A DNA stretch of 14,642 nt from Helicobacteraceae bacterium (GTDB lineage: Bacteria > Campylobacterota > Campylobacteria > Campylobacterales > Sulfurimonadaceae). Shown piece after piece: positions 13,178 through 14,642 of this stretch; position 1 is the stretch's first letter; the number at the start of each line of letters is the position of its first letter. Made by a program: the position numbers and the translations under genes. The stretch lies in the NCBI GenBank assembly GCA_027083665.1, contig JALWNV010000186.1, forward strand, positions 1 to 14,642, in the 5' to 3' direction. The notes below the pieces were generated by a model that made no database searches, had not been told where the DNA came from, and saw nothing but the letters and a program-made list of their open reading frames with translations.

Positions 13178-13196
13178 ATACATTATGATACATTAT
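13178..13196 (+). repeat. Tandem ATACATTAT direct repeat over the -10 region
   Basis: ATACATTAT occurs at 13178-13186 and again at 13188-13196, exactly 10 bases apart, one helical turn. The copies overlap the candidate -10 hexamers and follow directly after the palindrome. It may be a second binding site or simply AT-rich promoter DNA. Confidence 0.4.
13184..13189 (+). promoter_or_regulatory. Candidate -10 of SQR-like gene
   Basis: TATGAT lies 31 bases before the ATG at 13221 and predicts a leader of about 25 bases with GAAGAGGA as Shine-Dalgarno. A second hexamer, TATCTA at 13194-13199, is an alternative. The -35 zone is occupied by the right arm of the palindrome. Confidence 0.4.
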
Positions 13197-13220
13197 CTAA
13201 TAAAAAGAAGAGGATCGATC

Positions 13221-14399
13221 ATGAAAAATATCTTGGTACTCGGCGGCGGGTTTGCGGGAGTCGATACGGCGGCGTATCTGAAAAAGGAGGGCTACAACGT
13301 TACCTTGGTGAGTGACCGCGACTATTTCTATATTTATCCCACCTCCATCTGGATCCCGACGGGTGACGCCGACTTCTCGGATGTCAAGGTCGATCTGAAA
13401 GATCTGCAAAAAGCCCACGGGTTTCATCTCGTTGTCGACGGTGTCGAAAAGATCGAGGCCCGGGCGAACCGGGTGACGCTCTCTTCGGGAAAAGTGCTCG
13501 ACAACTACGACTATCTTGTCGTGGCCATCGGAGCGCACAAGATGAAACATCCCGGGCAGGAACACACCCTCTCCATCTGCGGCCATCCGCTCGAAGCACC
13601 GAAGATCAAGCGCCGTATCGACGACCTGATCGCCAAGGGCGGCGGCAAGATCGCCTTCGGCTTCGGCGGCAATCCGAAAGACAGTTCCGCGGTACGCGGA
13701 GGGCCGGGATTCGAGCTCTTTTTCAACCTGCACAATCTGCTGAAGAAAAAAGGCATCCGGGACAATTTCGAGATGACATTTTTTGCTCCGATGCCCAAGC
13801 CGGGAGCGCGTATGGGGGAACAGGCGCTCTCCATGATGGACACGATGTTCGAACGCTCACGTTTTCATAAACAGTTCGGCAAAAAGATCAAGCGTTTCGA
13901 AGCCGACGGCGTCGTGTTCGAAGATGACAGCAAACTCGAATCGGATTTCACGATGTTCATCCCTGCCGGTGACGGCCACCGGGTCGTGAAGGAGTCCGAT
14001 CTGCCGACCAACGAGGCCGGTTTCATCAAAATCAACGACTACAGCGAAGTCATTATCGACGGTGAAGTAAGCAACGTCTACGCCGCCGGGGACGTCGCCG
14101 CGCTTGAAGGGCCGGATTGGCGCGCCAAGCAGGGGCACGTCGCCGAAGTGATGGCCAAAAATATCGCCTACAATATCGCCGAACGCGACCGCGGCTCCGA
14201 GAAGCGCAAAGGCTATCAGGAGCATCTGAACATACTGTGCGTTATGGATACGGGTGACGGTGCGGGCTTCGTTTTCCGCGACAGCAAAAAAGCGTTTATG
14301 CTGCCGATGCCGTTTGTCGGCCACTGGATGAAAAAAGGGTGGGGCTGGTACTGCCGAAACACCAAGCTCGGGAGGATTCCCCGCATTCCGGGAATGTAG
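13221..14399 (+). CDS. SQR-family FAD-dependent oxidoreductase, atypical cysteines
   Basis: The protein has 392 residues from the ATG at 13221 (GAAGAGGA upstream); an in-frame ATG at 13185 would put basic residues before the Rossmann strand. FAD binding is shown by ILVLGGGFAGVDTA (4-17), YDYLVVAIGA (96-105) and VYAAGDVAAL (286-295). The C-terminus (GHWMKKGWGWYCRN, then KLGRIPRIPG) is a basic, amphipathic membrane-attachment tail as in sulfide:quinone oxidoreductases. Cys120 (SICGHPLEA) and Cys340 (LCVMDTGDGAGF) fit two of the three usual SQR cysteines, but the third, expected just before GPxYE, is replaced by Arg159-Gly160 in VRGGPGFEL. It is therefore probably a quinone-reducing flavoprotein of the SQR/NDH-2 superfamily, but ordinary sulfide oxidation is doubtful. 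No signal peptide is seen. Confidence 0.82.
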   Translation: MKNILVLGGGFAGVDTAAYLKKEGYNVTLVSDRDYFYIYPTSIWIPTGDADFSDVKVDLKDLQKAHGFHLVVDGVEKIEARANRVTLSSGKVLDNYDYLVVAIGAHKMKHPGQEHTLSICGHPLEAPKIKRRIDDLIAKGGGKIAFGFGGNPKDSSAVRGGPGFELFFNLHNLLKKKGIRDNFEMTFFAPMPKPGARMGEQALSMMDTMFERSRFHKQFGKKIKRFEADGVVFEDDSKLESDFTMFIPAGDGHRVVKESDLPTNEAGFIKINDYSEVIIDGEVSNVYAAGDVAALEGPDWRAKQGHVAEVMAKNIAYNIAERDRGSEKRKGYQEHLNILCVMDTGDGAGFVFRDSKKAFMLPMPFVGHWMKKGWGWYCRNTKLGRIPRIPGM

Positions 14400-14449
14400 G
14401 GATCCGGTATCCTTGCCGAACCCGCACCTCTGCAGCGTCTGAATAGGTC

Positions 14450-14641
14450 TTATCTTTTTTGCGTATCCTGTTTCTGTTCCGAACGCCGCCTCATCGCTTC
14501 GCGGCGTTCTTTCATCTTGACGAGGTTTTTTCGGTAGAGCAGATCGAACTGCGGCAGCGGAACCGGCCGGCTGAAGAAGTACCCCTGCCCGAAATCGACT
14601 TCCATTTTCTTCAGCAGCTGGACATGCTCGAGTGTCTCGAC
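14450..14641 (-). CDS. EAL-domain c-di-GMP phosphodiesterase, C-terminal end
   Basis: The frame enters from the right edge of the window and ends with TAA at 14450; 63 residues are visible. VETLEHVQLLKKMEVDFGQG followed by YFFSRPVPL is the final part of an EAL domain: the glutamate of VE(T)LE and the DFGQGYxFSRP segment are characteristic. A charged tail of about 30 residues (KMKERREAMRRRSEQK) follows the domain. EAL domains hydrolyse cyclic di-GMP; the N-terminal part, which would show GGDEF, PAS or sensor domains and the catalytic EAL signature, lies outside, so activity cannot be judged. It is convergent with the SQR-like gene; 50 bases lie between them with no clear terminator. Confidence 0.85.
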   Translation of the reverse strand, partial: VETLEHVQLLKKMEVDFGQGYFFSRPVPLPQFDLLYRKNLVKMKERREAMRRRSEQKQDTQKR

Positions 14642-14642
14642 C

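Noticed and set aside
13221..14399. Naming the flavoprotein sqr
   Set aside because: One conserved redox cysteine position is Arg-Gly here, so a functional SQR name would overstate the evidence.

Overview
The window looks like chromosome of a Campylobacterota (Epsilonproteobacteria) chemolithotroph with fairly high GC. I infer this from the gene mix: a BatD-type aerotolerance protein, a di-haem cytochrome c peroxidase, a short PerR-like Fur protein, a sulfide:quinone-oxidoreductase-family flavoprotein, Gly/Ser-rich lipoproteins, and promoters with a clear -10 but no -35. The genus cannot be fixed from the sequence alone. There are no rRNA or tRNA genes, insertion sequences, integrases or CRISPR arrays, and no gene-free stretch exceeds about 180 bases.

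Layout. Positions 2-1063 (+) hold the 3' part of a BatD-like gene, cut by the window edge. A Ser-rich lipoprotein follows (1245-2210, +). Next is a minus-strand block read from 7004 down to 2364: a second Gly/Ser-rich lipoprotein, a PhoD-family phosphatase, an FtsX/MacB-type permease and a LolD-like ATPase. A large MscS-family channel (9578-7149, -) and a di-haem cytochrome c peroxidase (10717-9695, -) come next. Divergent from the peroxidase is a PerR-like regulator (10875-11291, +), followed by hemD (11402-12058, +) and an overlapping Bfd-like [2Fe-2S] protein (12055-12276, +). Convergent with these is msrA (13050-12520, -), which carries a previously hidden 57-residue membrane-protein gene (12520-12347, -) on a TGATG junction. 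Divergent from msrA is an SQR-family flavoprotein (13221-14399, +). The window closes with the C-terminal end of an EAL-domain protein (14641-14450, -).

How the genes work together. From ccp to the SQR-like gene the window reads as a peroxide/redox neighbourhood: peroxide removal, a peroxide-type metalloregulator, haem synthesis, a small Fe-S protein, methionine sulfoxide repair and a quinone-reducing flavoprotein. A Fur/PerR-like operator lies just upstream of the extended -10 of ccp, which makes the local control loop testable. perR and hemD both lack a Shine-Dalgarno and have a -10 hexamer 6-7 bases before the ATG, so both may be leaderless. The SQR-like gene has a 39-bp near-perfect palindrome in its promoter and has lost one of the cysteines expected in a canonical SQR.

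The most novel-looking items are the msrA-coupled membrane microprotein, the palindrome upstream of the SQR-like gene, the cysteine-deficient SQR paralogue, and the lipoprotein/PhoD/ABC block that has no periplasmic adaptor. I do not see an obvious new defence or mobile system here.
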